57,724 bases of DNA from an uncultured Lachnospiraceae bacterium (GCA_910586585.1 CAJUKA010000020.1:1667-59390), one strand, 5' to 3'; positions 34,379-43,522 are shown, numbered from the stretch's first letter. Notes: generated by a model from the letters alone, not told the origin. A program made the numbers and translations.

Positions 34379-35275
34379 CTATATATTTAAATTGGATAAT
34401 AGTTCTATCAACCTTTCCAAATCGTCATTTGAATAAAATTCAATTTGTATTTTGCCAGAACCATTTTTCCCTTTTGATGAAATTTCTACTTTTCTACTTA
34501 ATCGTTCTTTTAGTTTATTCTCAATCTCTTCATATATAAATCGAATATTCTGGGGTAGCTCATCTTTTTTTTCTTTATCACTATCTGGATTTAGTACAGT
34601 TTTTACTATTTTTTCGACTTCGCGCACACTAAGCTTTTCATCAAATATTCTTTGCGCAAGTTGTAGTTGTATCTCTGCATCTTCTATTGGTATGAGTGCA
34701 CGGGCATGTCCTGTGGAAAGCATATCGTTTATAATCATTTGTTGGACTTCATCGCATAATTTTAATAATCGGAGACTGTTTGTTACAGTAGTTCTGCTTT
34801 TTGAAACACGTTCTGCCACTTCATCCTGTTTTAAATGAAATTCTTCCAACAATCTCCTAAATGCCAATGCTTCTTCAATTGGATTTAGATCCTCTCTCTG
34901 AATATTTTCTATTAACGAAATTTCAACAATTTCCTGATTCGTATAGCTTTTAATAATGACGGGTATTTCTTTTAAACCTGCAAGTTTTGCTGCCCGCCAT
35001 CTTCTCTCTCCAGCGATTATTTCATAGTATTCTTTTCGGTCTTGTACAAGTATTGGCTGAAGTAAGCCAAATTGTTTAATCGAGTCTGCAAGTTCCTGCA
35101 GCGAATCCTCATCAAAATTTTTGCGCGGCTGGGTTCTACTCGGTTCCACCCTTGATATTTTTACATTGGTTTCGGCCTGGGGTTTATCATCATTGTTGTT
35201 TTGTTTGGCGGGTTTTGTTGTTCCGCCAGCAGGTATCAAAGCATCCAAACCTCTTCCCAATCCTCTCGACGCCAT
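34379..35275 (-). CDS. parB: Chromosome partitioning protein ParB (Spo0J)
   Basis: 298 residues. The N-terminal start ASRGLGRGLDALIP is typical. ParB/Srx CTPase motifs LQPILVQDR and IIAGERRWRAAKLAG are followed by NIQREDLNPIEEALAF and the parS-reading HTH LKQDEVAERVSKSRTTVTN, then a C-terminal dimer helix. It loads on parS (two sites at 37514 and 37758) and spreads as a CTP-dependent clamp. The gene order parA-parB-DUF4446 is conserved. Confidence 0.97.
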   Translation of the reverse strand: MASRGLGRGLDALIPAGGTTKPAKQNNNDDKPQAETNVKISRVEPSRTQPRKNFDEDSLQELADSIKQFGLLQPILVQDRKEYYEIIAGERRWRAAKLAGLKEIPVIIKSYTNQEIVEISLIENIQREDLNPIEEALAFRRLLEEFHLKQDEVAERVSKSRTTVTNSLRLLKLCDEVQQMIINDMLSTGHARALIPIEDAEIQLQLAQRIFDEKLSVREVEKIVKTVLNPDSDKEKKDELPQNIRFIYEEIENKLKERLSRKVEISSKGKNGSGKIQIEFYSNDDLERLIELLSNLNI

Positions 35276-35298
35276 TTACTCCCTCCTTTTATGTTTTA

Positions 35299-35363
35299 GT
35301 ACTCTTGGAATCTTCTCTGCACTTGATTTTTGCTAGATGTGTACCAAAAGACTTCAAGAGTAC
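35299..35363. repeat. Family C inverted-repeat element between parA and parB
   Basis: Ends GTACTCTTGGAATCTT (35299-35314) and AAGACTTCAAGAGTAC (35348-35363) are near-perfect inverted repeats. Both ends and the interior (CTCTGCACTTGATTTT, AGATGTGTAC) resemble the arms of the larger element at 39386-39544. Confidence 0.7.
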
Positions 35364-35368
35364 ATTTT

Positions 35369-36136
35369 TTAAAAATAATTATTTCTGATTACTTCTTCAG
35401 CGAGTGCCATGTAACTTTCTGAGCCTGCAGATTTGGGATCATATAAATTAATTGGCTTACCATAACTAGGTGCTTCCGCGAGCCGGATATTTCTTGGAAT
35501 TAATGTGTTATAGACATTCTGACTCAAATGGCTTTTTACATTTTCAACAACTTGTGCAGAAAGGTTTGTTCGTGAATCATACATGGTAAATACAACACCT
35601 TCCATTTCCAGCGCAGGGTTCAGTCGTTCTTTTACCAGGTTTACGGTATGAATCAACTGGCTTAGTCCCTCTAATGCATAATATTCGCACTGTATTGGAA
35701 CTAATACAGAATCTGCGGTGGTCATAGCATTTACAGTAAGCAGGCTCAAAGAAGGCGGACAGTCAATAATAATAAAATCGTATCTGTCTTTTACCCAATC
35801 AACTTCATTCTTTAAAATATATTCTTTCTTTTCCACACCAATGAGTTCTATTTCTGCGGCAGCCAGATTAACGTTAGAGGGTAAAACGGAGATATTTGGA
35901 TATACTTCTTTTAATATACAATCTTCTATGGAACAATCACCCAAAATTAATTCATAAATTGTATTGTCTAATTGGTTTTTTTCAATCCCATATCCGCTGG
36001 TTGTATTCCCCTGTGGATCAATGTCAATAACCAATACACGTTTTCCCTTTTCCGCAATGCATGATGATAAGTTAATCGATGTTGTGGTTTTTCCAACGCC
36101 ACCTTTTTGATTTGCGATCGCGATAATTCTCCCCAT
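35369..36136 (-). CDS. parA: Chromosome partitioning ATPase ParA (Soj)
   Basis: 255 residues. Deviant Walker A at the N-terminus, IANQKGGVGKTTTSINLS, Walker B IIIDCPPSLSLLTVNAM, and the closing MALAEEVIRN. No N-terminal HTH, so it belongs to the chromosomal Soj type. AGGAATAAG precedes ATG 36136. It cooperates with ParB in origin segregation and can regulate DnaA. 93 bp separate it from parB, largely occupied by a family C repeat. Confidence 0.97.
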   Translation of the reverse strand: MGRIIAIANQKGGVGKTTTSINLSSCIAEKGKRVLVIDIDPQGNTTSGYGIEKNQLDNTIYELILGDCSIEDCILKEVYPNISVLPSNVNLAAAEIELIGVEKKEYILKNEVDWVKDRYDFIIIDCPPSLSLLTVNAMTTADSVLVPIQCEYYALEGLSQLIHTVNLVKERLNPALEMEGVVFTMYDSRTNLSAQVVENVKSHLSQNVYNTLIPRNIRLAEAPSYGKPINLYDPKSAGSESYMALAEEVIRNNYF

Positions 36137-36406
36137 CTTATTCCTCCATATAGTATCCCGATATCAATTTATTTCTTGCCTTAAAGATATGTGCTATTGT
36201 TCTATAATCCTGATATTTGTTTCATTGAATGTATTATATTTATATAGGATATTTAGAAACCGTTTTTAATACGTTTATTATATCACTAATAAATGTGATA
36301 TGCTATAAGCTTTTCATATTTTTTCACTCAAAATATCATTCTTGTTGCTATTTGGGGCAATCATTTAAAGTTTTTTTGAGAAAATTGCCTTTCAATAGGT
36401 TTCTTC

Positions 36407-37330
36407 CTAGTCATCGCTTGTGCAATTCATAAAGACAGAATTTTCTGGGTGTTCCATATAACGCAGCCATTGTTGAGGAAGCTCATCGGTATAAAGCGAA
36501 AGCATTCCGCCTACGATGGCACATATCGTATCCCGATCTCCCAAAGCAGAAACTGCTATCCACAAAGCTTCTTCTAACGAAGTATAGAAATATGCCGCAC
36601 ACCAGAGGCAAAATGGAACAGTATCTTGCGCTGTCAGCTTAAGTCCATTTCCAAGCACAGAAACTACAAAATCAATGCTGCTTTCTTTTTTGATAGAAAT
36701 AGCGGATAATATTTTATATTTGGTATCACTTTCTGGTAATGGATCGGCAACATCACGCAGAAAAGATTCTCCCTGCCCGCAATAGTGCCCAAATTTTTTA
36801 TTCAGAAACAAAGCTGATGCTGTGGCAACAGCCATCGCACCCGTGATTCCTTCTATATGTGCATGGGTAACTTCAGCAGATGCTTGGGCATAGTACAGGA
36901 CCTTATCCAAATCATCTGCAAAATATGCGCCTATCGGTGCAGCTCGCATTGCTCCGCCATTCCCCATGGACCCCATTCCATCAAATGCTCCTGAAGCAAC
37001 ATCTCTCCAATGTTGTCCTTCTCTGATACTTTGCAAAATAGAATGTGCTGTTCCTCCATATCCGCGGTGCCAGTCCAGTGCATAATTCTTGGCAAAAACT
37101 TTGGCCAATGCGTCCTGATTGATTTCACCATACTTTTCCAGGACGCAGTAAATTCCTATTGCCATAACAGTGTCATCTGTAAAATGCCAAGGAGTATTCA
37201 CAAGCTCTCTTTTTTTAATTTTTTGACAGGCTATTTCATCAGGCATAAAAAAACTTTGTCCAAAACAATCTCCTAATGCAATCCCCTCCAGTGCACGTTT
37301 TGCATATTTTATACGATCTTTTATTTCCAT
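36407..37330 (-). CDS. ADP-ribosylglycohydrolase family protein
   Basis: 307 residues. The Mg-binding motif HFTDDTVMAIG gives T51/D52/D53 near the N-terminus; the second metal motif GDRDTICAIVGGML lies near residue 270, and a GNGGAMRAAPIGAYF block sits in the middle. All belong to the DraG/ARH fold, which removes ADP-ribose from proteins or other ADP-ribosyl compounds. GGAGGTATTTATAA precedes ATG 37330. It lies between parA and the parS sites, where other Firmicutes have no such gene. Substrate unknown; no ADP-ribosyltransferase is nearby. Confidence 0.92.
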   Translation of the reverse strand: MEIKDRIKYAKRALEGIALGDCFGQSFFMPDEIACQKIKKRELVNTPWHFTDDTVMAIGIYCVLEKYGEINQDALAKVFAKNYALDWHRGYGGTAHSILQSIREGQHWRDVASGAFDGMGSMGNGGAMRAAPIGAYFADDLDKVLYYAQASAEVTHAHIEGITGAMAVATASALFLNKKFGHYCGQGESFLRDVADPLPESDTKYKILSAISIKKESSIDFVVSVLGNGLKLTAQDTVPFCLWCAAYFYTSLEEALWIAVSALGDRDTICAIVGGMLSLYTDELPQQWLRYMEHPENSVFMNCTSDD

Positions 37331-37513
37331 TTATAAATACCTCCAGCCTGTTTTGATTAATTAATATAATTATACGTCATTTTTAGCAAGTGTACAATTT
37401 ACATTTTTGCAACAGTTCGGCTCAGAACTTTGCACTTATTTAGTAAAATAACGTTGAGGTAAGTGTATCAAGTCAAGCAAAAGCGAGGTCTTTTTTACAT
37501 TGACTTGATCAAA

Positions 37514-37529
37514 TGTTTCACGTGAAACA
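37514..37529. promoter_or_regulatory. parS site 1
   Basis: Perfect palindrome TGTTTCACGTGAAACA, the exact Firmicutes parS consensus. Confidence 0.97.
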
Positions 37530-37757
37530 TTCATTAAAACAAAAAGAAAGTAGATTGTTTATAAAAATCAGATTGTGTAACAATTTAGCCATTTCCATTT
37601 ATAAGTTGTCGGGTTGCAAAAGCTGTTAAACAAAAATATTTGTTTTTGATTGAATTAACAGGCAGCAATTGAAAAAAGAGATGAGACATGGAACAATACA
37701 TGACAAAATTTTATAGAATCAGGAAGTAGTTCATACTTTTGTATGTTTTGTATTAAA

Positions 37758-37773
37758 TGTTTCACGTGAAACA
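37758..37773. promoter_or_regulatory. parS site 2
   Basis: Second exact copy of TGTTTCACGTGAAACA. Both sites lie between the ADP-ribosylglycohydrolase gene and the NarL-type regulator. Confidence 0.97.
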
Positions 37774-37832
37774 TTTTTTTGCTTTATAGGAGATTATGAA
37801 TGCAGACCCATTGAAACAATAAGCGCAGCTTT

Positions 37833-38477
37833 TTAGTCGTAAACATTTACTAATCCATTTCTTATAGAAAAAATAGTTGCTTGTGTTCTATCTTCACAGT
37901 CTATTTTTCGAAATATGTTTGATAAATGATTTTTTACAGTACGTTCACTAATATTTAATTCATTTGCAATACTTTTATTAAAATGACCTGAAGCTGTCAG
38001 TTTCAGTACTTCAAGTTCTCGTTCTGAGAGTAAATCTATTTTTTGTTGATCGATATCTCTGGCAATCAATTTTGAGTTTAATAGGGGAATCATGCTGGGC
38101 TGTATAAACTTCTCTCCCTGATAAATATATCGAATAGCACGTACTAATTCTTTAGAACCAGAGTCTTTTAAAATGTATCCATCTACACCAATATCTATTG
38201 CCTTTATCAGATATTCGACTTCGTTGTGTACTGTCAGAACTAATACCTTTGGATATTTTTTTCTTTCTTTAATTATCTTCAAGGTCTCGATGCCATCTCT
38301 TTCAGGCATATTGATATCCAAAAGAATAACGTCTGGAGTAGAAAATTCTAATTTGCTCAAACAGTCATTTCCATCTTTCGCCTGTTCAATGACCTTTATT
38401 TCAGCATCAAATTCAATTAGTTTCTTTAACCCTTCTCGTATCATTTTATGATCATCAACTATCATAACTTGAATCAT
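37833..38477 (-). CDS. NarL/LuxR-family response regulator
   Basis: 214 residues. Receiver domain with D8/D9, phospho-acceptor D54 in VILLDINMPERDG, and ILKDSGSKEL; C-terminal LuxR HTH with LSERELEVLKLTASGHFNKS and NELNISERTVKNHLSNIFRK. The kinase at 39646 is the obvious partner, but an S66 peptidase gene lies between them. All three are on one strand. Target genes unknown. Confidence 0.94.
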   Translation of the reverse strand: MIQVMIVDDHKMIREGLKKLIEFDAEIKVIEQAKDGNDCLSKLEFSTPDVILLDINMPERDGIETLKIIKERKKYPKVLVLTVHNEVEYLIKAIDIGVDGYILKDSGSKELVRAIRYIYQGEKFIQPSMIPLLNSKLIARDIDQQKIDLLSERELEVLKLTASGHFNKSIANELNISERTVKNHLSNIFRKIDCEDRTQATIFSIRNGLVNVYD

Positions 38478-38502
38478 ATTCCGTTGTTCCTTTCCAAATT
38501 TC

Positions 38503-39360
38503 TTATTTTTGTAAATGGAGTAATGCTCCTATAACAATTCCTTTTGAATCTGTTCCATGTCCGATATCTGAAGTCTTTGCGATCGGAATATTGGTGCCAG
38601 CATACTGCCTTACTAAATCTACAACAGTTGGGCTGTGTTTTAGAGATTCCATGGCTGTAAATGTTCCCAATAAAATCCCTGAAATTTTATCAAAAACGCC
38701 CATTTGTTTTAGTTGACTTAAATATGTAACTATCTGTGGGACTGCTCCATGATACGCTTCCAGAAATAATATTTTATCGTTCATATCTGGAAAATATTCT
38801 GTTCCTGCCAGTTTTAACAGACATCGAATATTTCCGCCAACGACAATTCCCTCCATTGTATCTTTTTGTACAAAATCATACGTAAAAGAGAACAGTTCGT
38901 TCTGATTTTTGTTCTGCATTACGGTATTTGTAAAATAGGCGATTTGTGTTTCCCTGTTTTCATATATTAAATTGCGAATTTGATACAATACAGAGGGTTT
39001 TTGTGTTTTTGTATAGATTGCATTAATTATCGTTGTGAGATCGCTGTATCCCCAAAATAATTTATCACTTTTGGAAATAATCGAATAATCAAGATATGGT
39101 AAAATTTCATTGGCTAGATCGCCGCCTGAAATATCAAAAATCGCTTTTATAGTATCATCTTGGTAAAAGTGCATCAGACTGTCTGCCCGCTCTTTCGCTG
39201 TCCCGCTGAAAACAGATTCTTTTTCATAAATAAAATCGCTAAAAACCGGAATAAGTCCAATTTGTTCTAATGTATTTTGTAGTTTTTTTATTGTTGTTTC
39301 AGATGTTGCTGCCTGTCCGTTAGAACAGCATACAATCGCTGCTTTGTCTCCTTTTTTCAT
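38503..39360 (-). CDS. S66-family peptidase (LD-carboxypeptidase/MccF-like)
   Basis: 285 residues, no signal peptide. The S66 nucleophile is S106 in LFWGYSDLTT. The catalytic glutamate is likely in ILFLEAYHGAV, and the histidine in DIGHGTDSKGIVIGALL near the C-terminus. The family splits into muropeptide LD-carboxypeptidases (wall recycling) and MccF enzymes that cleave microcin C-like toxic aminoacyl-nucleotides. The cytoplasmic location suits both. It is embedded in a two-component operon (RR at 37833, HK at 39646), suggesting response to wall stress or to a peptide-nucleotide antibiotic. Confidence 0.9.
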   Translation of the reverse strand: MKKGDKAAIVCCSNGQAATSETTIKKLQNTLEQIGLIPVFSDFIYEKESVFSGTAKERADSLMHFYQDDTIKAIFDISGGDLANEILPYLDYSIISKSDKLFWGYSDLTTIINAIYTKTQKPSVLYQIRNLIYENRETQIAYFTNTVMQNKNQNELFSFTYDFVQKDTMEGIVVGGNIRCLLKLAGTEYFPDMNDKILFLEAYHGAVPQIVTYLSQLKQMGVFDKISGILLGTFTAMESLKHSPTVVDLVRQYAGTNIPIAKTSDIGHGTDSKGIVIGALLHLQK

Positions 39361-39385
39361 ACAGATAACCTTTCCTAGTATGCAT

Positions 39386-39544
39386 GTACTCTCAAAATCT
39401 CTTTAGCACCTGCTCTTGCGGCTGATTTTCCGCCAGGTTTACACAAATTTAATCAACGTACATTCCGCGTACGCCTCATAAATTTGTGTACATCTGACAA
39501 AAAATCTTCTCGCAATATCAGGCACAAAGAGACTTCGAGAGCAC
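39386..39544. repeat. Family C large inverted-repeat element
   Basis: Two ~65-bp arms (39386-39450 and 39480-39544) are imperfect inverted repeats. The outer ends are GTACTCTCAAAATCTC and the complement of GTGCTCTCGAAGTCTC; the inner ends are perfect (ACACAAATTT/AAATTTGTGT). The 29-nt centre carries a smaller CGTAC/GTACG stem. The arms resemble the short element at 35299-35363. A fold-back of this size suggests a MITE or structured RNA. Confidence 0.75.
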
Positions 39545-39545
39545 A

Positions 39546-39600
39546 TAAGCCGCTGCGCGACGGCATTAAAGTCATAAAATCGCTTTGACGTGACAGGTCT
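39546..39600. repeat. Family A dispersed element, short copy
   Basis: AAGCCGCTGCGCGACGGCAT, then AAAATCGCTTTGACGTGACA, matching the left half of the 50968-51120 copy. It directly abuts the family C element and lies upstream of the S66 peptidase gene. Confidence 0.7.
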
Positions 39601-39645
39601 TTTAGTTGTTTTTCAATGTATACTTTTTATTTTGTGTTAATTGGT

Positions 39646-40275
39646 TTATAAATATCGGGGGATTTCAATATAAATATGGGTGCCATAATCCCCTGTCTCT
39701 ACATTCATTTTTCCGGATAAAAGCAAAACGCGTTCTCGCATAAACTGCATACCGAAATGGTTGTTTTCCTCATGTGCCTGAAAACCAATACCATCATCTT
39801 GTATACTCAAATGAATACTATTACCTTGTACTTTCATAAAAATCCACATGTTTTTTGCATGGGAATGTTTGATAATGTTTTGGCAAGATTCACAGATAAT
39901 CCGATAAACTGAAACTGCTGTGACGCCATCATCACAGTCCAATTCATCAATATCAAAATGAACTTGAATATCTGTTTCCTGAATTAAAGAATCATGCAGA
40001 CAAGACACAGTTGCATTCCATCCAATATCATCAAGTGTTGTTGGGCGCAAATCATAGATTGTTTCTCTAATTCCATTTATAATTGTTTTAATTTGTTTTT
40101 TAGCAGAAATCATCTCAAGCTTTGCCTGTACGATATCTTGTTCCAGATAGAGAAAGGCTAGTTCTAGCTGCTGTGACAAATGTATTAATTCCTGCGCTGT
40201 TGTATCATGTAGACCTTCTGCGATACGCCTGCGTTCAAACTCTTGAAAATAGAGTATCTCTCTTGTATTTTCCAT
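39646..40275 (-). CDS. Soluble HisKA_3 (NarX/DegS-type) sensor kinase
   Basis: 209 residues and no membrane segment. HisKA_3 motif at the very N-terminus: EFERRRIAEGLHDTTAQELI with the phospho-histidine at H23. The ATPase has CESCQNIIKHSHA, QDDGIGF and NHFGMQFMRERVLLLSG. It lacks a sensor domain, so it reads a cytoplasmic signal or a partner protein. GGGGGCATT precedes ATG 40275. Partner regulator at 37833. Confidence 0.92.
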   Translation of the reverse strand: MENTREILYFQEFERRRIAEGLHDTTAQELIHLSQQLELAFLYLEQDIVQAKLEMISAKKQIKTIINGIRETIYDLRPTTLDDIGWNATVSCLHDSLIQETDIQVHFDIDELDCDDGVTAVSVYRIICESCQNIIKHSHAKNMWIFMKVQGNSIHLSIQDDGIGFQAHEENNHFGMQFMRERVLLLSGKMNVETGDYGTHIYIEIPRYL

Positions 40276-40291
40276 AATGCCCCCTTAAACT

Positions 40292-41029
40292 TTACAATGG
40301 TGATTTCGATGGAAGCCCCGACTTGCGCGGATACTTTTTAGGAGTTTCCTTTACTTTTTTGATGACAACCAAATTTCGGTAAAGATCCGAGTTTGGCAGA
40401 TAAAAAGCAATTTGGTCATACGATTCACCACCCAAAATATCAATTGCATGTGCGGCAGTTTTTAATTCTTCTGTGACTTTTTCTGATTTATAGGAAATAA
40501 AAAATCCATCTTTTTTGACATAAGGAAGGCAGTATTCAGAGAGTGTTGCCAAGTTTGCAACTGCCCTTGATACACAGATATCAAATGTTTCTCTAAGCTG
40601 GCCAGGCTTGGCAAAATCTTCTGCTCTTCCATGAATTGCTTCGATATCCTTCAAATCCAATAGCTGAATCACTTCGTTTAAAAACTGCACACGCTTATTC
40701 AGTGAATCCAATAAGGTTATTTTTAATTCTGGAAAAACAATTTTGAGAGGGATTCCAGGAAATCCAGCACCCGTTCCAACATCTATCAGATTCAAAGTAT
40801 CGTTGCATGAAATTGCTCTGCACAAAGAAATACTATCTAAAAAATGTTTTCGGCATACTTCATCAAAATTAGTAATCGCCGTTAAATTCATAACAGCATT
40901 CCATTGCAGCAGCAATTCATAAAAGGTCAAAAATTGCTGTTTTTGATGTACACTCAAAACAATATCAAATTCTTTCACCCCATTTTCCAAAACAGGAAGT
41001 GATGGAAGTTCTAATTCATGTTCACGCAT
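40292..41029 (-). CDS. rsmG: 16S rRNA (guanine527-N7)-methyltransferase RsmG
   Basis: 245 residues. SAM-binding motif LIDVGTGAGFPGIPLKIVFP, then LLDSLNKRVQFLNEVIQLL and AEDFAKPGQLRETFDICVSR AVAN-type block, all typical of RsmG (GidB). It methylates N7 of G527 in 16S rRNA. GGGAGATTAATAAAG precedes ATG 41029, which lies inside the end of the upstream acetyltransferase remnant (8-bp overlap). A short basic C-terminal tail is present. Confidence 0.96.
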   Translation of the reverse strand: MREHELELPSLPVLENGVKEFDIVLSVHQKQQFLTFYELLLQWNAVMNLTAITNFDEVCRKHFLDSISLCRAISCNDTLNLIDVGTGAGFPGIPLKIVFPELKITLLDSLNKRVQFLNEVIQLLDLKDIEAIHGRAEDFAKPGQLRETFDICVSRAVANLATLSEYCLPYVKKDGFFISYKSEKVTEELKTAAHAIDILGGESYDQIAFYLPNSDLYRNLVVIKKVKETPKKYPRKSGLPSKSPL

Positions 41030-41396
41030 CTTTATTAATCTCCCAAATTACTCGACAAGGGTTTCCGACTGCAACACATACATTGTTTCCAATCTCAATT
41101 TTGTTGCAGTCTACAAAGGTACAATTCATATGAATAGAAACATTATTTCCCCAATAAATATTGCAGCCATAATCGCATATAAACGGAGTACCGACAGAAA
41201 CATTTTCTCCGATATGTCCAAATAATTCTTTCGATATCATGCGTTTCTCTTCTTTTTGATTATAAAATAACGTGCGATATTTTAATGACAAATCGCGTGC
41301 AATGCGCATATATTCAAGAAATATTTCATCATGGCAGTCATACCATTCGCCATTTAGACATTTTTCAAGTTCCGCCTTTGTAACGTTTTTTTTCAT
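41022..41396 (-). pseudogene. Maltose/galactoside O-acetyltransferase with internal deletion
   Basis: 124 codons starting TKAELEKCLNGEWYDCHDEI and ending NNVCVAVGNPCRVIWEINKD. Both ends match the hexapeptide-repeat LacA/Maa family, normally about 190 residues. The sequence jumps from FVDCNKIEIGNNV straight to CVAVGNPCRVI, so about 60 residues are gone in frame, including the coils with the catalytic histidine. The product cannot form the normal active trimer. The remnant keeps its overlap with rsmG, so read-through translation coupling may explain why the frame is open. Confidence 0.75.
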
Positions 41397-41462
41397 ACTA
41401 CTTTCAATAGTAGGCACAATAAATAACACCCTTTCCATCTAGTTTTTTTTATTTAAATAACA

Positions 41463-43379
41463 CTATTCATTTTTAGGGTTGCGATAGTGTTCTAAATATA
41501 CAAGTAGTACTGAAATGTCAGAGGGTGATACGCCTGCGATACGAGAAGCTTGTCCAACAGAGATAGGTTTGAACTGGTTAAGCTTCTGTCGTGCTTCAAG
41601 CCTCAGATTTTGAATCTCATCATAATGGATTGTTGCTGGTATTTTCTTTTTTTCCATTTTTTTGTATTGTTCAACCTGTTTTAATTGTCTGTTGATATAG
41701 CCTTCATACTTGATTTCAATACTGACTTGCTCTATCACGTCATCAGGAAGCCATTGGCGTTCTTTGTCAATCGCACCTAATATCTCATAGGAAAGTTCTG
41801 GGCGGCACATCAGTTCCGCTAGAGTTGCACTGGTTTTTAAAGCAGTACTTCCATGCGAAATTAAAAATTCTTGGTACTCTTTTGCGGCGCCTATGGAAGT
41901 ATTTTTTAACCGTTCAATTTCTTTTTGTGTCAGATGCTTTTTGGCTAACATCTCATCGAGCTGTACCTTTGACACAAGCCCTGCTTCAAAACCAATCGTC
42001 CGCAGTCTCAAATCGGCATTATCCTGTCTAAGCAAAAGTCTGTACTCTGCGCGGGAAGTCATCATTCGATACGGTTCAAAGTTTTCCTTTGTTACCAAAT
42101 CGTCAATCAGTACTCCGATATATGCCTGTGAACGGTCAAGCATGATCTGTTCTTTTCCCTGGATAAAAAGTCCGGCATTTATTCCTGCAATAAGTCCCTG
42201 TGCGGCAGCTTCTTCATATCCGCTGCTTCCATTGAATTGTCCAGCGCTAAAAAGTCCCTGAATATGCTTAAATTCCAATGTTGGGTAAAGCTGTCCTGGA
42301 TTCATGCAGTCGTATTCAATAGCATATGCATTTTTAACAATTTTGCAGTTTTCAAGTCCAGGAACAGTTCTGTACATCGCAAGCTGTACATCTTCTGGCA
42401 GCGAAGAGCTCATTCCCCCAATATACATTTCATTGGTGTGAAGACCTTCTGGTTCGATAAAAACTTGGTGCCGCTCTTTATCTGCAAATTTAACCACTTT
42501 GTCTTCGATAGACGGACAGTAACGAGGACCAGTTCCTTCGATAATACCGGCATAAATTGGGGAACGGTCAAGATTTGCACGAATAATTTCATGTGTTTTT
42601 TCATTTGTGTAGGTGAGCCAACAGGATACCTGATCAATCTGAACTTCATCAGGGTTTGTCGAAAAAGAAAAAGGCACAATCCGCTCGTCGCCAAACTGCT
42701 CTTCCATCTTGGAAAAATCAATAGAGCGTTTGTCCATTCTAGCGGGAGTACCTGTCTTAAATCTACGCATTTCCACACCAAGCGATTTTAAACTTTCTGC
42801 TAGATTATTTGCTGCCTGCAAACCATTTGGACCAGTATATGTAATTGCTTCGCCGCACAGACACCGCGCATTCAAATAAGTACCAGTACATAAAATCACT
42901 GCCCTGGCCTCATAAATGGCACCCGTATAGGTTTTCACACCAACTATTTTTTGGGTATATAACTGTTCGGTCTCTTCCAATTGTTCTGCTAGAAGCGCAA
43001 CAACTTCAGCCTGCTTGATACTCAAATGTTCCTGATTTTCAAGCACCTTTCGCATCGCCCTAGAATATTCTGATTTGTCCGCTTGTGCACGAAGTGAATG
43101 AACTGCGGGTCCTTTTGATATATTCAGCATTTTGGATTGTATAAAAGTTTTGTCTATGACCTTTGCCATCTCTCCGCCAAGGGCATCAACCTCTCGCACC
43201 AGATGACCTTTTGAAGATCCTCCTATATTTGGATTGCAGGGCATCAGGGCAATACTGTCCACACTTACTGTAAAAATTATAGTTTCCAAGCCCATTCGGG
43301 CACAGGCAAGCGCCGCTTCACAGCCGGCATGTCCGGCACCAACGACACATACATCTACTTTTTCCCTAAACTCAGGCAT
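41463..43379 (-). CDS. mnmG: tRNA U34 carboxymethylaminomethyl-modification enzyme MnmG (GidA)
   Basis: 638 residues. The N-terminal FAD dinucleotide fold is VDVCVVGAGHAGCEAALACA. Family blocks are MPCNPNIGGSSKGHLVREVD, GTPARMDKRSIDFSKMEEQF and YCPSIEDKVVKFADKERHQ; the C-terminal helical domain binds MnmE (IAGVSPSDISVLLVYLE). AAGGAAGGATTCAAA precedes ATG 43379. With MnmE it installs the (c)mnm5 group on U34. mnmE and mnmG are normally adjacent; here 9.4 kb of accessory genes separate them. Confidence 0.97.
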   Translation of the reverse strand: MPEFREKVDVCVVGAGHAGCEAALACARMGLETIIFTVSVDSIALMPCNPNIGGSSKGHLVREVDALGGEMAKVIDKTFIQSKMLNISKGPAVHSLRAQADKSEYSRAMRKVLENQEHLSIKQAEVVALLAEQLEETEQLYTQKIVGVKTYTGAIYEARAVILCTGTYLNARCLCGEAITYTGPNGLQAANNLAESLKSLGVEMRRFKTGTPARMDKRSIDFSKMEEQFGDERIVPFSFSTNPDEVQIDQVSCWLTYTNEKTHEIIRANLDRSPIYAGIIEGTGPRYCPSIEDKVVKFADKERHQVFIEPEGLHTNEMYIGGMSSSLPEDVQLAMYRTVPGLENCKIVKNAYAIEYDCMNPGQLYPTLEFKHIQGLFSAGQFNGSSGYEEAAAQGLIAGINAGLFIQGKEQIMLDRSQAYIGVLIDDLVTKENFEPYRMMTSRAEYRLLLRQDNADLRLRTIGFEAGLVSKVQLDEMLAKKHLTQKEIERLKNTSIGAAKEYQEFLISHGSTALKTSATLAELMCRPELSYEILGAIDKERQWLPDDVIEQVSIEIKYEGYINRQLKQVEQYKKMEKKKIPATIHYDEIQNLRLEARQKLNQFKPISVGQASRIAGVSPSDISVLLVYLEHYRNPKNE

Positions 43380-43522
43380 TTTGAATCCTTCCTTTTATCT
43401 GTGTTTCATAAAGTTTTATTGTATTTCCATCTTAGCAAGTGAAAAAAAGAAAGTCAATAAACTTATCAAATCTATCAATATCCGTTGCTGTTAAATTTTG
43501 TCTGAAAACTTACAATATAGGA

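Larger units (their letters stand above)
37331..37832. other. Origin-proximal intergenic region carrying two parS sites
   Basis: 500 bp without an open frame of note. It contains two exact parS sites 244 bp apart and a short sequence GCAACAGTTCGGCT (37409-37422) that resembles the reverse complement of family D. It is the probable ParB nucleation centre of this chromosome segment. Confidence 0.75.
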
